Origin: Puccinia triticina | Taxonomy: Eukaryota; Basidiomycota; Pucciniomycetes; Pucciniales; Pucciniaceae | Direction of reading: 5' to 3' | DNA length: 64,000 bases | NCBI RefSeq assembly: GCF_026914185.1 | Contig: NC_070569.1 | Span: 62,001-126,000, forward strand | Part shown: positions 11,735 through 21,868 of the stretch, piece by piece | How positions within the stretch are numbered: position 1 is the first letter of the stretch | Layout of the letters: each line of letters begins with the position of its first letter | Made by a program: the position numbers and the translations under genes | Notes under the pieces: model-generated | The model's input: only the letters and a program-made list of their open reading frames with translations | Told to the model about the DNA's origin: nothing | Databases searched by the model: none

Positions 11735-12670
11735 TTTCATGCCATATGCCCTCCACGACGGCCCAAACAGTATCATCCCTCCTTCACACTCCATTCGAAG
11801 AGAGCATAGTTTAAGCTCGTTGCGGAGCTCCACGCCGCATGCTGCGCCTTCCGTCGTACCAGATCCTGAAAGAAAAACGCCAGCATCCGGGGTGTGGCTC
11901 ACCAGAGTGGCACGAGATAGGGTTTTCGACAATTGGGGGGCATCACGCCTCGGAGGTGCATATTGGGAGGAACTTACTTTGTTACTCCCAATCCTCCGCC
12001 GTATCTCAGAATCCTGTTTACTGACTCGAGCCTCTGTTCCTAAAGAAATTAGTTTACCCTTGTCTCGGAGGCCGTCATAATACGTAAATAGTTTTCCCTC
12101 TTTGCGGAGGAGGAGTAGTTTAATCTCTTCGCGGAGACGATCGCGGATCAAATCTTGAGCCCTCTCCAGAGCTGAGAATTGAGAATTAACTGAGGGTTCC
12201 CGTGATGGGGCTGAGGCCTCCTTAAGATGAAACGAGGATAGTTTATTCTCTTCTCGGAGACGGCGATCCGAGCTTGGAAGGTTGACAATACTGGGAAACA
12301 AACCGGGCGTACAGGGGCGGCTCACAACGTGGCAAGTAATGTTTTGACGCGTGTAGAGATACCCTGGAGGTGCACTATGGATGGGACTTACTTCTGTCTC
12401 TCCCGTGCCCCGCGACATATCCCTTTCCTCCCTTCTCGCGCCTCTCCTAGTGTACAACTGAGACTTGAAACTGAAATAAAACTGAAAGCTGATCTTCTTT
12501 TTGACGTTTTTGATTATCTGTAAATGTTTTTTGGATTTGCTGATTTGATGATTGGATGAAGAATTGAAAAGAAAATTGGGCCGATGATACTCTGAAAGAT
12601 AAGTTGATTCGACGGCAAGAGTTCGAGCATCTAGATTAAAACTGCCAAGAACCGAACCAACTGTGCTCAT
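11711..12670 (-). CDS. Spacer ORF between protease and RT (about 320 aa)
   Basis: An open frame from the ATG at 12670, overlapping the protease stop (ATGA), to the solo LTR. It runs through intron-like cassettes C and D without stops and, across cassette B, would enter the pol frame but for one TAA just before 10668. I do not recognise a domain. A short peptide motif of the form LR-x-E/K-x-KL recurs five times (for example RLREENKL, RLREEIKL, LRKEGKL, LRDKGKL, ELRNELKL), which argues for selection on this frame at some time. It may be a linker of the Gag-Pol polyprotein reached by a -1 shift at the U UUU UUA heptamer. Alternatively it is partly intronic. Confidence 0.45.
11876..11977 (-). other. 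Intron-like cassette C
   Basis: On the minus strand GTAAGTTCC ... TTTCTTTCAG, 102 nt. It is closest to cassette B: both can be read VSS-x-QYAPPRRDAPQLSK. Confidence 0.5.
12291..12391 (-). other. Intron-like cassette D
   Basis: On the minus strand GTAAGTCCC ... GTTTCCCAG, 101 nt. It is closest to cassette E, including the GCGGGGCAC block just upstream of the donor. Confidence 0.5.
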
Positions 12671-12971
12671 AAAAAAGGATGTTCTTCCGAAGGTTCCTTG
12701 GGGAGCCGCGCCACATGAGTAAGCCCAGCCTTACGACCATGACCCGGGAAATCACACTCCCATTGTCCAGAGCCAGTCAAGCACAGCAAGACCTCGATGC
12801 TGTGGCCTGAAGCGTCCGGAACAATGAGCTTCTCGCCAGTTTGCAATGAGAACGCCAAAGTTGCTGCTACATCCATCAAAAACGGTCGGCCGAGGATCAA
12901 CGGCCCGTCCATTTTTGTAATCCAAAAATGACACGTCTTGACCAAGGTTTTGCTGATCCGTATTGGAACGT
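12667..12971 (-). pseudogene. C-terminal half of Gypsy aspartic protease
   Basis: The minus-strand frame reads through the protease flap region and the hallmark LILGRPFL, the second half of a retropepsin whose active site (DSGSQLNLI) lies in the Gag ORF beyond the nested LTR. The two halves are separated by about 780 bp of insertion. The frame ends in TGA at 12667-12669, overlapping the next ORF's ATG. Confidence 0.8.
12670..12676 (-). promoter_or_regulatory. Candidate -1 ribosomal frameshift heptamer
   Basis: On the minus strand T TTT TTA is positioned in the protease frame as X XXY YYZ (codons CCT TTT TTA TGA). A one-base backward slip continues as ATG AGC into the spacer ORF. This is the heptamer type used at retroviral gag-pol junctions. 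I did not establish a downstream stem or pseudoknot. Confidence 0.5.
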
Positions 12972-13706
12972 TGTGGTGTTCAAACCAGTACAGGCCCTCA
13001 AGATCATCAAAATCCTGAATCCATCAAGATCAGAAATCCCAACAGCAAAACTCTTCAGCCTCAAGATTCTCATCAAGCCCCTCATTCTCAATATCCTTCA
13101 AGATTCATCCTCAAGATCTCTTTCCCCTTATTTTTCTTTATGCTCTTTTTCATGTTTCTTGGTCCTAACACATGAGTCATGTGGGTTTTGTTTTGGTTGT
13201 TTGTGTTGTTTGTTTTTCTCCTTTGCTCTTTCTGTTCCTTTCCTTGGTTTCTTCCTTTCTTATTATGGTTTGTTTCTTGTTTGAGTGTTGTGCTGTTTCT
13301 TCCTTTTCCTCTTTTCTTGTTTGATGTTTGTAGTTAGGGATGTGATGACATGTCCTGTGACATGTCACTCCCCAGAGTCCAAGTTCGAGTTTGAACTTGG
13401 AGGATGGGATGGCATGGGACTTGCTCTGATCCAAGAGAAATTCCATCACCCTTTTCTGATCCGCTGGCAGTATCCCCAGCACTATTCCTGATTCTTTATC
13501 CCTGATCCTGATCCCTCATCATCATCTGATCCTCAGCAAACCAACCACCGCCAAAGGTATTCCATCCCCGTTGTCTCTCAGAAATCCCCCCCCCAACGCT
13601 ATCACTTTCCGATCCTCATCTCATTTGCCGGACCACCACGAGGGCAGCCTCAACAGCACCCATCCCCTTGACGCTCTGCCTACCGCATGGCACGGTAGGA
13701 GTTCCA
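12972..13706 (+). mobile_element. Nested related Gypsy LTR, opposite orientation
   Basis: It starts TGTGGTGTTC and ends GGAGTTCCA. It shares landmarks with the main LTR read on the other strand (for example CAAGATCATCAA near the start), but is well diverged. It interrupts the protease of the host element. Only one LTR plus primer site remains, with no internal genes or second LTR. Confidence 0.7.
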
Positions 13707-13710
13707 CATT

Positions 13711-13749
13711 TGGTCCCCCAAGCCGGGATCGAACCAGCGACCTCAAGAG
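13711..13749 (+). other. Primer-binding site of the nested LTR (tRNA-Tyr)
   Basis: TGGTCCCCCAAGCCGGGATC and the following 19 bases complement a tRNA 3' end including CCA, continuing toward the anticodon arm. The sequence matches the tRNA-Tyr segment of the host element (15811-15861) with a few substitutions. Confidence 0.65.
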
Positions 13750-15545
13750 TTGTTGATGCCGTAGACCGCCAACGTGAAATTCACTCGCGGACTTAGATTG
13801 AATTGATTAGCCATTGTATCCGAGATCAGATTAAGCTGTGAACCGGAATCCACGAGAGGGGAAGCCGACACTTCGTCGTCGCCAATGAAGCACGGAAGAT
13901 GACCCAGTGGGCACGAATAGAGGTTCGGATCCAATCCCAAATTGCGGTCGGAGACCTCGGCCAAAGTACCCGAGTTCACCTTTAGCTCCTCACTTCCCAC
14001 CTCGACTCGACGCCTTGAAACCCACTTCTTCATGCCTTCAGCTATAGAGGGTGAAATAGCCATGAGTTCGGAGACAGTGATGTCCGGAACTTTCAAGATC
14101 GATATCTTCTTCAGCACGCCGTCCACCGCGTTCGGATGCTCGCGCGAGACCTCCCGTTCAAAGCGTACTTTTGGACTTGCGGGTTTTGTGGGTGGAGCTG
14201 AGACCAAAGGGGTGTCAGCCACCAATTCAGAAGGATCTTCGCGCCCTGTTCCTCGCTCGAACAGGATCGGCTCCTCATCCATGGCGCTCCTTTCCTCCGG
14301 AACCGGTGGAGTTGGAGCCCTTCGGAGGGGCCGCTTCGCGGCACTAGAAGGAACTGATGGAGCCTTAAAAGGTTTAGGTTCCTCGTGTCTCTTCCTTCCA
14401 GCGGGATCAGCCTCATAAACGCCCAAAAATGACTGTGACGACACGGCTGGGGGGTACCACGGTTGCAGCGACCCACAGCCGACCTTGAATCCTGGAGGCG
14501 AGTCTACAGCGGCTTGATTTGTTGTCGGCCTAGAAGGTTGGAACGAGGCGACCACATGGCGAATAGGCCTACTCGAATCCCAAGGAATCAGCGCTCCGTT
14601 CGGAAGGAAGAAATTCGTGCCCTTCTGCTCGACTAGTTTGTCGTCCTTATCCTTCTGAAGTTCGAAACAACGAGCGGTCCCGTGTCCCTCACGATGGCAA
14701 TAAAAGCATACCATTGGACCTCGAGGTCCTGAAGCCTGCAAAGGACGCCCAGCCGCCCACTTCTGCTCTAGCTTTTGCTCAAAGGACTCGAACATCTTAA
14801 CCACATCGTCCATATTCGGCACCGGCCTAGCAGTTTGCGGAACATCCTTGAGGCGCTTATCCGCCCCCATCTTCTTCATCACCTCGTTGGCCTCCTTCAA
14901 AGTGGATGAGGCCACAGGTTTGACGGACTTCGTGTCTTCAAAAATGAGGGCTGTCTGTCTCCTCATTACCTCATTGATCGCTGTTTTGAGGACCTCAAAC
15001 TTGGGGAGCTTGAACCTCCTATCGACCGTAGTGATCATCGTATTATCCTTGAACAGCTGATCCCGGATTCTCTCCTGAACGGCAGACAAGAACGACTGAT
15101 AGTAATCGTTACGAATCTCCTCGACAGATTCGACGTGACCCTTTGCAATGAGATACGCTTGAATGGGCTCCCATTCTTTTCGGAGCTCTTGATATTCCGC
15201 GACCAAGGACACGCCTCCCCTAGCGATCCAGCCTTCCTTCAGATCTTGGATGTCCCGCGCCGTAAATCTCGCCAAATTGATCTCTCCCCAATACGATAAC
15301 ATTGAAGCCTTCAATTTAGGCCAGTTTGGCGGCTCGTAGCCTTCCAAAGTCTCGAGTACGTCGAGAAGCCCGTCGTCCACAAAGAAAAACAACTGCTCCG
15401 CCATATCCTGACCCGTCGCCTTATCCAGACGGGCCGCGATGTGATACTGCTGGAGAAAACGCTCTACATTGGTTCCATCGAACCTCAGCGTCTTCCCGTG
15501 CGGAGGCTTGATCTTGACGGGCTCAACGGTGACTGGGTCGGCCAT
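13743..15545 (-). CDS. Gypsy Gag plus N-terminal protease
   Basis: A 600-aa frame from ATG 15545. Residues about 20-230 resemble a retrotransposon capsid/matrix region, a helical segment without cysteines. Next comes one zinc knuckle, CFYCHREGHGTARC (C-X2-C-X4-H-X4-C, near residue 285), for RNA packaging, then a Pro/Ser/Glu-rich linker. Near the end is the retropepsin active site LVDSGSQLNLI. The frame stops artificially after GINN where the nested LTR and primer site begin, so the last residue and stop come from inserted DNA. The rest of protease is at 12667-12971. The product forms the virus-like particle that carries element RNA. The start is supported by the upstream leader and by MADP being the first ATG. 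Confidence 0.88.
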   Translation of the reverse strand: MADPVTVEPVKIKPPHGKTLRFDGTNVERFLQQYHIAARLDKATGQDMAEQLFFFVDDGLLDVLETLEGYEPPNWPKLKASMLSYWGEINLARFTARDIQDLKEGWIARGGVSLVAEYQELRKEWEPIQAYLIAKGHVESVEEIRNDYYQSFLSAVQERIRDQLFKDNTMITTVDRRFKLPKFEVLKTAINEVMRRQTALIFEDTKSVKPVASSTLKEANEVMKKMGADKRLKDVPQTARPVPNMDDVVKMFESFEQKLEQKWAAGRPLQASGPRGPMVCFYCHREGHGTARCFELQKDKDDKLVEQKGTNFFLPNGALIPWDSSRPIRHVVASFQPSRPTTNQAAVDSPPGFKVGCGSLQPWYPPAVSSQSFLGVYEADPAGRKRHEEPKPFKAPSVPSSAAKRPLRRAPTPPVPEERSAMDEEPILFERGTGREDPSELVADTPLVSAPPTKPASPKVRFEREVSREHPNAVDGVLKKISILKVPDITVSELMAISPSIAEGMKKWVSRRRVEVGSEELKVNSGTLAEVSDRNLGLDPNLYSCPLGHLPCFIGDDEVSASPLVDSGSQLNLISDTMANQFNLSPRVNFTLAVYGINNS

Positions 15546-15567
15546 GTTGATCTTGACGATCTTCAGA

Positions 15568-15673
15568 CTGCGAGCAGAGAAAGAAAAGCGAACGACGGCG
15601 GCTCACAGCGTGGCAGGTAATGCTAACAACGGTGTGTAGAGAGCCCGGAGGTGCTACTATGGAGGGGACTTAC
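15568..15673 (-). other. Intron-like cassette E in the Gypsy leader
   Basis: On the minus strand GTAAGTCCCC ... CTGCTCGCAG, 106 nt, between the primer site and the Gag ATG. It has the strongest pyrimidine tract of the five cassettes. As a 5'-leader intron it would not change the protein. Confidence 0.55.
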
Positions 15674-15810
15674 TTTGATCCTCCTGTGCCCCGCTGGTAA
15701 CACAAACAAACAAATGAAAAGAAAAGAAATCCAATCGTCTTGCTCCTGAAACAAAGTTCCTGAAACGCCTTGAGACTGCTAAGACCGCCAGTCCGTCTCG
15801 AAATCCTGAG

Positions 15811-15861
15811 GCGAGACTGTAAATCTTGAGGTCGCTGGTTCGATTCCGGCTCGGGGGACCA
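15811..15861 (-). other. Primer-binding site with a 51-nt tRNA-Tyr copy
   Basis: The plus strand carries the 3' two thirds of a tRNA-Tyr, including the anticodon arm GACTGTAAATC (GTA), the T arm GGTTCGATTCC and a terminal CCA. CCA is not gene-encoded in eukaryotes and no intron follows the anticodon, so the template was a mature tRNA. The element's minus-sense reading is its complement, 4 nt from the 5' LTR, which is the minus-strand primer site. A normal site is about 18 nt. Confidence 0.75.
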
Positions 15862-15865
15862 AATA

Positions 15866-16708
15866 TGGACTCCTGTCAGGGCTGAGCTGAGGCAGTCGGT
15901 TGAGGGGAATTTGCTTGAGTGCTGCCCTTGTCTGTGGTCCTGCAAAAGTATTCGGATACGGGTCGAAAGATGTGATAGCGGTGGGAGGGGATTTGGTGAG
16001 AGGGAACGAGGGAGTTGGAATACCCTCGGCGGTTTTGGTTGGGTAGAAAAGCTTGGAAAGAAGAAAGAAACTCCAGGAGAAGCCGGCGCGGTCGTCGGAG
16101 TATCAGGAAGTGATTAGATGAAGGGAGAAACTCAGAAGACTCGGGTACTCAAACTCAAAAGAGGATGTGGGGATGGATCGACACGGTCCGGGATCAATAA
16201 GCTCAGAAAACGTGATGATATCTTCTTCCTCTCCCAGGAGACCAGAATACCATGCGGATTACCCCTCCAAGTTCGGCTGAACTTGGATTCAGGCCCGCGA
16301 CATGCCGCGCGACGAGCCCTCGTGCCCGCCGCGCCCCTACAACTAAGATGAGCAAAGGAAGAAAAAAGAACAACCAAAGAGACGAAACAGCAACAGAGGT
16401 TGAGGAAACAAACAAAACCAAAACAAACCCGCCACCAACTCAACCATCCAACGCGCGCAAGGAAGAAACATAAAAAAAACATATGTAAAGAAATAATAAA
16501 AGAAAGAGGAATCAAAGACAAAACAACCAACAAGAAGAAAAGAAAAGAAAAGGAAAAGAAAGGAAGGAAGAGAGAGAGAGAGAAATGAGAACAGGAGCCT
16601 GGAAAGATCTTGAGGATGTTGCTCGCGCCGCCCGCCGGGTATTGAAGGTCTTGATGATCTTGAAGCCTTGTTCCTAGTGTCTTGACCCTGAGTACGCGCC
16701 AGAACTCC
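15866..16708 (-). repeat. 5' LTR of the Gypsy element
   Basis: 843 bp, nearly identical to 6493-7318. It supplies the promoter and the R region; no start site could be placed by eye. Confidence 0.9.
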
Positions 16709-17379
16709 ACACTGGTGGGGGATGGGTAATTAGAATTAACAGGATACTGATCCAAGGCTTAGCCACTGCTAGTTTCAATACAAAAGTGGCCATAAGAAAT
16801 ATTATTTTAGAGTGGATGGAAAGAAAATCTGAGGAGAAGAGAGTGAATAGATCAAGTAGCCACAGGAAAGGGCTTGAAAGTGGTTGGTTAGGAGCCAGAG
16901 GCAGCAAAAAAACTGCTCATTGCCCAAAGCCATAGATCTGGGCAGATCTCACAAGATCAGGGGAATGAGGGGTAGAATTAATTGGGTCACAGGCAAGTTT
17001 TCTTTGTCTCAGACAGATGATTGATTGGTTTGTTGAGAAAATGGTTGATGTGGAACTTGGAGTGGCAGAAGTGGTTGGGGATAGGAAGAAGAATGTAAGG
17101 TGATGGGAATTCCAGAAAAAGTGGGTAGATATGTTACAGATAATCACAATTTAAAGGTAATGTAACATTTCTTTGGCTTTTACAGTTACCATTACTTGTA
17201 GCTGCAGTGTGCTATGTTATCATGTGACCGTAAGAGCTTCTTTTTTGGGCTATTTATGTTATTGGGAGGTGCAGAGAACTAGAAAACTTTGGATCAAAAA
17301 CAGCTTTGTTTGCTTGTTATTGCATTATCCAGGGGATGATGCCAGTAATGGCCTCAAAAAATGAGGCATTAGCTTTGGA
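16709..17379. other. No gene recognised
   Basis: Flank of the Gypsy element. Only short unrelated open frames. Confidence 0.4.
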
Positions 17380-17960
17380 CCAGTTTTGGCTCAGCTTACT
17401 TTCAGCTTTGGATAAATCTTGGCGCAGCCAATTCTCAGCTTCTGACCACTCCTGTAACAGCTGATGCCAATTTGTGGACCAGACTTGGCTCAGCTGATGC
17501 TCAGCTGTGGACCAGACTTGGCTCAGCTGATGCTCAGCTGTGGACCAGACTTGGCTCAGCTGATGCTCAGCTGTGGACCAGAATTTGCTCAGTTAGTGCT
17601 CATCTGTGGAACAGCCTAGGCTCAGAAAATTCTCAGCTGTGGACCAGCCTTGGCTTGGCTCAGCTGATGCTCAGCTGTGGAATAGCCTTGGATCAGTTGA
17701 TACTCATCTTTTGAATAGTATTAAAACACCTCATTCTCAGCTTTGGAAGAGCCTTGGCTCAGCCAATGCTCATCTTTGGACCAGTATTGGCTCAGCTGAT
17801 GCACAGCTTATGAAAATTCTTGGCCCAGCTGGTGTTAATTTTTGGAACAGTATTGTCCCAGCTGATCCTCAGCTCTGCACAAGCCTTTTACAAGATGATG
17901 CTCAGCTTTGGACCATTGTTGGCTAAGCTGATGCTCAGTTTTGGAATATTCTTGGTCCAG
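17380..17960 (+). repeat. 33-bp minisatellite
   Basis: Tandem units of about 33 bp with core CTCAGCTGATGCTCAGCTGT, perfect for three units near 17480-17580 and decaying outward. It translates as repeated LWTRLGSADAQ, but this is periodicity, not evidence of a protein. A reverse-orientation array of the same core lies at 23770-24000. Confidence 0.85.
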
Positions 17961-18189
17961 CTGACACTGGGTTTTTTATCAGGCTTGGAATAGCCAATGC
18001 TCAGCTGTGGCCCAGGCTCAGCCAATGCTCAGCTTTGGCCCAGGCTCAGTCAATGCCTACTGCTCAGCTTTTGATGAGCATCAGCTGTTTCTGGGAAAGA
18101 ATTTAGGGTCAGCTCACTGTGCCACATTGAGTGCTCTGGTGCAGTACTGCAAGCTCTACAAGTGCTGGAAGAGCAGACTTGGAGCAGAA

Positions 18190-18325
18190 ACCAAAGCTGC
18201 ATCATGTCAGCAATGGGAAGTTACTTACGGTACGTTATTCAGCGGTATTTTTGTAACGTAACTTCCCACCCACCAGGGAGGGATTGTTTGCACTCTCTAG
18301 AGATTGCCAGACCATAATTTCTCCC
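18190..18325 (-). repeat. Fragment of an element shared with 23305-23760
   Basis: Its reverse complement carries TCTGGCAATCTCTAGAGAG, a CCCTCCCTGGTG block and GTTACGTTA-type motifs in the same order as the longer copy at 23305-23700. Confidence 0.55.
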
Positions 18326-18599
18326 TGGAATTCTGCCAGATGTGAACCATTCCCTCATGTGTAACTTTATTGTGGTTCAGCTGTATGTTTATACTGAACT
18401 CATACTGAGTTGTTCCATGTCCAATCTTGTGTGTTCCAGTGAGTTAAACTCAAATATTGGTTTTCTCAAATCAATTGCTCATGCTGGCACCCACAGGGAT
18501 CCTCCACTGGCAAGTGTGTACTGGAAATCAAGTGGATACACCCTCCAATTGAGTACCAGTATGGACATGCATTGAGTGGCAAAAGCCTCCGCTCAATGG

Positions 18600-19260
18600 T
18601 GGTTTGGAAGGCCATCAAGTTGAGACATACTCCAATCAATGAGCCTGGGTACTGGCAATGGATTGGAGAGCTTCACTTGATGGCCATGTATATTACTAGC
18701 CATTGATTTGAGACATCCTCTGCTCAGTGATCAGTTTGTAAGGCCATCACATGAAGGTTTTCTCCTCTCAATGACTAGTGTGAACTGTCCATCAAGTGGA
18801 GACACCATCCAATTGATTATAGGGTAATAGGCTGTGAAAATCTCAGCTCAATGACCAGCAAATAATGGTTGTTGAGCAGAGCCTTTCTCAGCCTGGTGAA
18901 CCGGCATGCACCCCACATTGCGCTGGGAAAATCCCAGCTCAACAGACAGCATGTACTGGTCATTCAGCTGGGCTTTTAAGAGCTTGGTGGACAGTATGTA
19001 CTGCCTACTGAGCTCATAAAATCCCAGATAGATGACCAGCATGTGCTGGTCATTGCGCGAGGGCTTCCCTGGCTTGATGACCTATGTACTCCGGGTTTGA
19101 GCTTGGAGAGCCAGGGGGCTGATGACAAGTGCATGCTGGTCACCAAGCGCGGCCTCTGCCAGTTTGATGACCAGTTCGTGCTTGTCGTTGAGCCGGAGAA
19201 GCCCTAGCCCGATGACCAGCACATGCTGGTCATCAATCTGGGCCTATCTGAGCTTGGTAG
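18600..19260. repeat. Near-palindromic minisatellite (GATGACCAGC / GCTGGTCATC)
   Basis: Repeated blocks such as GATGACCAGCATGTGCTGGT alternate with spacers of about 20 nt (clear at 18850-19240). The same core idea is found in the arrays at 42190, 52050 and 59690. Confidence 0.65.
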
Positions 19261-19268
19261 GCAGTTGA

Positions 19269-19652
<384 letters not shown>

Positions 19653-19666
19653 GATTTACAGTCTTG
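19653..19666 (+). other. Candidate half-tRNA-Tyr primer-binding site
   Basis: GATTTACAGTCTTG directly follows the left LTR. It complements the anticodon arm of tRNA-Tyr (CAAGACTGTAAATC), not a tRNA 3' end. Its first base would pair near tRNA position 40, like the half-tRNA primers known for copia and Ty5, which use initiator Met. Confidence 0.55.
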
Positions 19667-19709
19667 TCAAGTCTCCTCCCATCGTTCCGTATACTTGCAC
19701 CGCTAAACA

Positions 19710-20649
19710 ATGGACAGCTCCAATAAGTTCCATCTGCCTGAGCTCACCAAGGACAACTATGTCAACTGGGTCTCGAAAATGTCATTGGTACTAAAAGCTA
19801 AAGAACTGTACCAGCTCGTCATTGGTAAAGAACCCTCCAAGGTCCGTGGCGACGATGGAAAGATAGTCAAATTCAATCAGTCCAAAAGATTGGATCTTGC
19901 TCATGCTACAATCATAACTCGGGTCCACTCCTCCGTCTCCGGTCGTGTCAAGAAGAATGGTGGTGCTCACTGCCCCAAGAAGCTGTGGTCTAACATACTT
20001 GAATTCGGCGCTTTGAAGAAGCAAGCAAATAAGTTTAAAGCTTGGTATTGACTGTCTCATCTTCCTTTGCGAGTCGATAACATTCAGGAGTTCATCTCGG
20101 CATTCTGGGATGGTATCGCGGTCTTAGAATCTCTCAATGCCACAATTGACAAGGAATCTCTTGGTCACATTATGCTCATGAAGCTCCCGGCCAAACTGTC
20201 CCACATTTGCAACTCAATCATTGCTTCTGGTACTTTGTCATCCATGGAAGTAACTTACGAGACCGTTCTTGAAATGCTCAACAGTCAGATAAGCGCCGAT
20301 ACTAATTCTCCGCAATCCAAACCTTTAGTCAATGTTTCCTCCAACCCAGACAAAGCCTCAGCGCTTCTTACTCAAAAATTTCCTCAAGGCCGTCATCTTC
20401 CCTCTGCCGCTCACAAAGCCAAGAACTGCTTTTTTGATTCACCCTGAGAAACTCGTCCAGTACCAACAGTTCCTCAAGGCCAAACAAGAAGCCAAAGCTA
20501 ACCTTTCCATGTTCATTCCGCCTACAATGTTCAATGTAGAAGCCATCAACAATCCTGTCAACGACCTCGCTAAAGCTTTTGATGTTCTCCCAGGAAATCT
20601 TGCCAATGACGACTCCGATGGCCACGAGTCAGAAGTTAGTGCGCTGTGA
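19710..20649 (+). pseudogene. Broken Copia-type Gag
   Basis: ATG 19710 opens a frame beginning MDSSNKFHLPELTKDNYVNW, the typical start of Copia Gag proteins that bind element RNA. It stops at TGA 20049-20051, resumes in frame (LPLRVDNIQEF... to 20447), then shifts frame near 20400-20450 and continues to 20649 (EKLVQYQQFLKAKQEA...). No zinc knuckle is seen. At about 310 residues in total it is a typical Gag without Pol. The damage makes it non-functional in this copy. Confidence 0.75.
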
Positions 20650-20720
20650 AAGGTTTCACCCTCTCTCTCTCTCTCCTCCCCACTCAATCACCCTGTTCCC
20701 CGACTGTTTGCGCAGGGGTG

Positions 20721-21119
<399 letters not shown>

Positions 21120-21868
21120 GTTTATACTCCCTACAAGGCTTGGATACGCCCAGCTTGATTGCCAGCATGTGCGGGAGTCAGCTGGGACTTTCCCAGTGCG
21201 ATGAACAGTACACACTGTTCATCAACTTGCAGTACATGTGCCAGCGACTTGCCAATGTCCACCCTCACGTTTGCCCAAACCTGAGGGTGGACATTACATA
21301 AGAAAATAACATTCCCCGGGGGACACAGGGGGATACAAAACCAATCCAAGTTTCCCCGCGCGCCCATAGTTTACTTGTGCCCACCTTCAAACCACCAGAC
21401 AAATTTTTTTAACTCTTTTCCTCACATGTGCGTGCCACTCCTGCTGTTCCAAGGCCAATAATATTCAGTGGTCTGGATACAGCAGGTCTGCAGTACCAAA
21501 GGCTAGCCTGTGCTACTTAAGTAGCATGTGATAAGAGCAATCAAAACCACATTTTTGCACCATGCACATGGAAACAAAGTTACCTGTGAATAATTAATCC
21601 TACGTGCAGGATAAAATTCATGGAAAATATGTGAAGACAATCAATCTAAAAGACAAAAGGCATACATAACCCAAACCAAAATGTGCGTGAGCATTTAACA
21701 ATTGACTGTTTGCCTTGGAGGTCTCAGGCAAACTGTTGAATTATTTCTCCAGCTGTTTTCAGAAGCAAGGGGGTATTGAAGTTCCTGTTAACCTCCACCA
21801 ATCTAGCCCCCTTTGGTGTTGAACAATTTTATTTGTGGCTCTGAACCCTGCATTTTTCAGTAAGTTTT
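21120..21868. other. No gene recognised
   Basis: Unique-looking sequence without supported open frames or clear repeats. Confidence 0.4.

Larger units (their letters stand above)
6493..16708 (-). mobile_element. Ty3/Gypsy LTR retrotransposon, 10.2 kb, with nested insertions
   Basis: Near-identical LTRs bound the element (6493-7318 and 15866-16708, both starting TGGACTCC and ending CCACA on the plus strand). Reading on the minus strand, the order is 5' LTR, tRNA-Tyr primer site, Gag with zinc knuckle, aspartic protease, spacer ORF, reverse transcriptase, RNase H, integrase, polypurine tract and 3' LTR. RT before integrase is the Gypsy order. Two later insertions break it: a related LTR in the opposite orientation inside the protease (12972 to about 13749) and a solo LTR of another family (10720-11706). 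Flanking target bases agree imperfectly (CCGGT and CTGGT). High LTR identity suggests a fairly young insertion, but it is no longer autonomous because protease and the pol entry are broken. Confidence 0.92.

Noticed and set aside
13942..14418. 158-aa plus-strand frame opposite Gag
   Set aside because: It is antisense to the Gag-protease coding frame, which has a zinc knuckle and an active-site motif.
17472..17926. Repeat protein LWTRLGSADAQ
   Set aside because: The 33-bp minisatellite is divisible by three, so any frame stays open. No start context, and the units decay without codon constraint.
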